This document shows positions 4,729 through 6,260 of a stretch of DNA of 6,260 nt, piece after piece. A model generated the notes under the pieces. That model was not told where the DNA came from. It made no database searches and saw only the letters and a program-made list of their open reading frames with translations. The stretch lies in contig CALPQA020000121.1 in NCBI GenBank assembly GCA_943325595.2, positions 1-6,260 on the forward strand, read 5' to 3'. Source of the DNA: Auritidibacter sp. Marseille-P8566 (lineage in GTDB: Bacteria > Bacteroidota > Bacteroidia > Flavobacteriales > Flavobacteriaceae). The translations under genes were made by a program, and so were the position numbers. Position 1 is the first letter of the stretch. Each line of letters begins with the position of its first letter.

Positions 4729-5331
4729 ATGAAAAAAGTAGTGTTTTTGGTGTTGTTTTTTATTTCTGTTGCTGGTTTCTGCCAAGAAAAATTTGATGTT
4801 TCGGCTGTAGAAGCTTTTCAGAAACAACTCAATAAGGAATTTGCTTCAAAAGAGGAAAGTCCGTTGACAGAGGAAGATCGAGCAGTTTTTGAAAAGTTGG
4901 ATTATTTTCCAATCGATAGTAAGTATTTTGTTGTTGCAAAATTTACGAGAACCGAAAGTGAAAAGCCTTTTGAAATGAAAACGACAAAAGAACGAAGACC
5001 AATATATGTGAAGTATGGCGAATTGGCGTTTACAATAGATGAAAAAACGTTTAAATTGAACCTTTACAAGAACATTGAACTTTCTAAAAAAGAGGAGTTT
5101 AAAGACTATTTGTTTTTGCCTTTTTCGGATGCGTCCAATGGAAATGAAAGTTATATTGGTGGTAGGTATATTGACATGAAAATCCCCAAAGGTGATTTGG
5201 TTGCCATAGATTTTAATTTGGCGTACAATCCTTATTGTGCTTATAATTATAAATATTCGTGCCCAATTGTTCCGCTTGAAAATGATTTGAAAATTGAAAT
5301 ACTTGCAGGGGTGAAAAAGTTCCACAACTAA
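4729..5331 (+). CDS. Secreted DUF1684 family protein, 200 aa
   Basis: Residues 1-19 (MKKVVFLVLFFISVAGFCQ) form a signal peptide. The residue before Cys18 is Phe, so it is not a proper lipobox, and cleavage near FCQ by signal peptidase I and export to the periplasm is more likely than lipidation. The mature part carries the DUF1684 signatures as I remember them: FSDASNGNESYIGGRYID (132-149), DFNLAYNPYCAYN (161-173) and YSCPIVPLENDL (176-187), with AGVK close to the end. The two Cys residues in the conserved block (170 and 178) could form a disulfide in the periplasm. The length is about normal for the flavobacterial form. The biochemical function of DUF1684 is not known to me. The TAA stop shares its last A with the ATG of the TatD gene (TAATG), so the two are almost certainly co-translated from the promoter at 4683-4713. 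Confidence 0.9.
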   Translation: MKKVVFLVLFFISVAGFCQEKFDVSAVEAFQKQLNKEFASKEESPLTEEDRAVFEKLDYFPIDSKYFVVAKFTRTESEKPFEMKTTKERRPIYVKYGELAFTIDEKTFKLNLYKNIELSKKEEFKDYLFLPFSDASNGNESYIGGRYIDMKIPKGDLVAIDFNLAYNPYCAYNYKYSCPIVPLENDLKIEILAGVKKFHN

Positions 5332-6002
5332 TGAAATTTATCAATTTGCATACGCATCAATTCACCAATCAGAAGGATGTTTTGGAAGTGGTGAATCAAT
5401 ATCCGCAAGAATTTGACGCTACAATTCCTAATTATTCTATTGGAATTCATCCGTGGTACATTGTTGAAGACCGACTTGAGGAGGATTTTAAAGTATTAGA
5501 AAGTAAATTGCAAGATGAAAATTGTCTCGCAGTTGGGGAATGTGGATTAGATAAAAGAATTGAAATTCCAATGGCTTTGCAGCAAATGGTTTTCGAAAAA
5601 CAATTGGCTTTAGCCGAAAAATATCAAAAACCCGTTGTTGTACATTGCGTTGCAGCTTTTCAAGAAGTAATCGCAATAAAAAAGAAAATGGGTATTTCGG
5701 TTCCGATGCTTATTCACGGATATGCAAAAAATGAGGAAACCGCTAAACAATTGCTTGCCAATGGATTTTATATTTCGTTTGGCAAATTATTATTGCAAAA
5801 TGCGGACTTGAAATCTGTTTTTAATAGCATTCCAAACGAGCGATTGTTTTTAGAAACAGATACAATCGAGGAAGGAATTCAAGCAGTTTATGCTTTGGCA
5901 GCAAACTATAGAAATATTGAAATTGCAGAAATGAAGGCAATAATTGGAGCTAATTTTGATGTTGTTTTTAATAAAAAAGGAGCCACGAATTACACGAATT
6001 AA
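5331..6002 (+). CDS. TatD-family metal-dependent hydrolase, 223 aa
   Basis: This is a cytoplasmic member of the TatD branch of the amidohydrolase superfamily; family members are metal-dependent phosphoesterases, with DNase activity reported for E. coli TatD. All expected metal-binding positions are visible: H7 and H9 (HTH), E70 in VGECGLD, H105 in VVVHC, H129 in LIHGY and D177 in LETD. GIHPW (38-42) and the LQQMVFEKQLALA helix (83-95) also fit. It is about 30-40 residues shorter than classic TatD (about 255-265 aa), like other short Bacteroidota forms. Translation probably couples to the preceding DUF1684 gene through the 1-nt overlap. The last seven residues (GATNYTN) and the stop codon are encoded by the first copy of the downstream repeat, so the C-terminus has been altered by the repeat; the catalytic part is untouched. 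Confidence 0.9.
   Translation: MKFINLHTHQFTNQKDVLEVVNQYPQEFDATIPNYSIGIHPWYIVEDRLEEDFKVLESKLQDENCLAVGECGLDKRIEIPMALQQMVFEKQLALAEKYQKPVVVHCVAAFQEVIAIKKKMGISVPMLIHGYAKNEETAKQLLANGFYISFGKLLLQNADLKSVFNSIPNERLFLETDTIEEGIQAVYALAANYRNIEIAEMKAIIGANFDVVFNKKGATNYTN
5965..6001 (+). repeat. 37-bp direct repeat, copy 1 (in the TatD 3' end)
   Basis: TTTTTAATAAAAAAGGAGCC (5965-5984) and the rest of the stretch to 6001 are identical to 6153-6189. Copy 1 encodes the end of the TatD protein (FNKKGATNYTN) and includes the first GCCACGAATTACACGAATTA motif. It lacks the right arm needed to form the hairpin. Confidence 0.9.
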
Positions 6003-6034
6003 TTAAAAAAATGAAGCAATTGTTGGTGAAAGCT

Positions 6035-6102
6035 AGCCACGAATTACACGAATTAGCACGAATTAATTAAAAAAATTAGTGAAAATTAGTGAAATTAGTG
6101 GC
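6035..6102. repeat. Hairpin repeat, GCCAC…GTGGC, copy 2
   Basis: The left arm carries three CACGAATTA-like units (6039-6063) and the right arm three AATTAGTG-like units (6074-6100), so GCCAC (6036-6040) pairs with GTGGC (6098-6102) and the repeated CAC / GTG steps pair in between, with a few mismatches. The first 35 bases (6035-6069) are identical to 6169-6203. Such sequences are, from memory, common between genes of Flavobacterium and relatives. It could act as a processing or termination structure for the TatD transcript, though no T-tract follows on the plus strand. Confidence 0.85.
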
Positions 6103-6110
6103 AAAGAAAG

Positions 6111-6130
6111 AATAGGAAGCAATGCTTCGA
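6111..6130. repeat. 20-bp palindrome-containing repeat, copy 1
   Basis: AATAGGAAGCAATGCTTCGA is identical to 6233-6252. It contains the inverted repeat GAAGC (6116-6120) / GCTTC (6124-6128) with a 3-nt centre. Confidence 0.9.
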
Positions 6131-6152
6131 GGCTAACATAAAATGCACTTTA

Positions 6153-6189
6153 TTTTTAATAAAAAAGGAGCCACGAATTACACGAATTA
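6153..6189 (+). repeat. 37-bp direct repeat, copy 2
   Basis: Identical to 5965-6001, so it carries a copy of the last TatD codons outside any gene. It joins directly to the third hairpin repeat. Confidence 0.9.
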
Positions 6190-6227
6190 GCACGAATTAA
6201 TTAGTGAAAATTAGTGTAATTAGTGTT
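6169..6227. repeat. Hairpin repeat, copy 3
   Basis: The left arm is identical to copy 2 over 35 bases (6169-6203). The right arm TTAGTGAAAATTAGTGTAAT and onward ends GTGTT instead of GTGGC, so the outermost pairs are lost. The central A-run of copy 2 is missing, giving a shorter loop. Confidence 0.85.
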
Positions 6228-6232
6228 AAAAA

Positions 6233-6252
6233 AATAGGAAGCAATGCTTCGA
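6233..6252. repeat. 20-bp palindrome-containing repeat, copy 2
   Basis: Identical to 6111-6130, with the same GAAGC (6238-6242) / GCTTC (6246-6250) hairpin. It follows hairpin copy 3 in the same order as copy 1 follows hairpin copy 2, showing that the two-part unit was duplicated. The array may continue past the window end. Confidence 0.9.
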
Positions 6253-6260
6253 TAAAATAA

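Noticed and set aside
4729..4785. Lipoprotein signal peptide on the DUF1684 protein
   Set aside because: Cys18 is preceded by Phe, not Gly, Ala or Ser, so the lipobox is not satisfied; ordinary signal peptidase I cleavage is more likely.
4846..5325. 159-aa minus-strand open frame antisense to DUF1684
   Set aside because: The sense strand carries a signal peptide and conserved DUF1684 motifs; the antisense translation is Phe/Ile-rich without domain features.
5488..5676. 62-aa minus-strand open frame antisense to the TatD gene
   Set aside because: It lies over the catalytic region of the sense gene and is an accidental frame.
6011..6070. 19-codon plus-strand frame starting MKQLLVKASHELHELARIN
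   Set aside because: Half of it is the interspersed repeat read in frame, and there is no sign of selection for a protein.
5965..6252. CRISPR array
   Set aside because: Repeats are irregularly spaced (57 and 134 bp between the shared motifs), the intervening sequences are themselves repeated, and no cas genes are present.

Overview
The window looks like chromosomal DNA from a low-GC member of the Bacteroidota, most likely Flavobacterium or a close flavobacterial relative. The evidence is: promoters of the Bacteroidota type (TTG, about 19-20 nt, TAnnTTTG) in front of the tRNA and the DUF1684 gene; start codons without strong Shine-Dalgarno sequences; a tRNA with no encoded CCA; a DUF1684 protein next to a short TatD-type hydrolase; and several intergenic repeats of kinds I remember from flavobacterial genomes. 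No database search was possible, so family names rest on motifs and memory.

Left part (1-2290): two minus-strand genes that look much more AT-rich than the genes on the right. The upstream one (1221-2288) is a stand-alone PD-(D/E)XK nuclease-like protein related to the N-terminal domain of type I restriction HsdR subunits. The downstream one (113-1045) is an unrecognised protein with one membrane helix, a coiled coil and a probably beta-rich C-terminal half. A 93-nt imperfect inverted repeat lies between them. This pair is the best candidate in the window for an accessory or defence-like locus, but nothing in the sequence proves it.

Middle (2290-2940): about 530 bp without a credible protein gene. 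It holds three hairpin-forming stretches, a structured element resembling a recurrent flavobacterial noncoding element (possibly Flavo-1), a terminator that can work in both directions, and a minus-strand tRNA-Arg(ACG) with its own clear promoter. In this tRNA the nearly universal tertiary pair G19-C56 reads A19-U56.

Right part (2940-6002): ordinary chromosomal genes. On the minus strand are a 408-aa MFS transporter, a 74-aa unknown protein and, 5 nt after its stop, a 46-aa lysine- and leucine-rich small protein. Diverging from the MFS gene on the plus strand is a two-gene operon: a secreted DUF1684 protein whose stop codon overlaps the start codon of a TatD-family metal-dependent hydrolase.

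Right end (5965-6260): a cluster of interspersed repeats. It has three copies of a GCCACGAATTACACGAATTA motif, two of them forming long hairpins, and two copies of a 20-bp palindrome-containing unit. The first copy supplies the last codons and the stop of the TatD gene.
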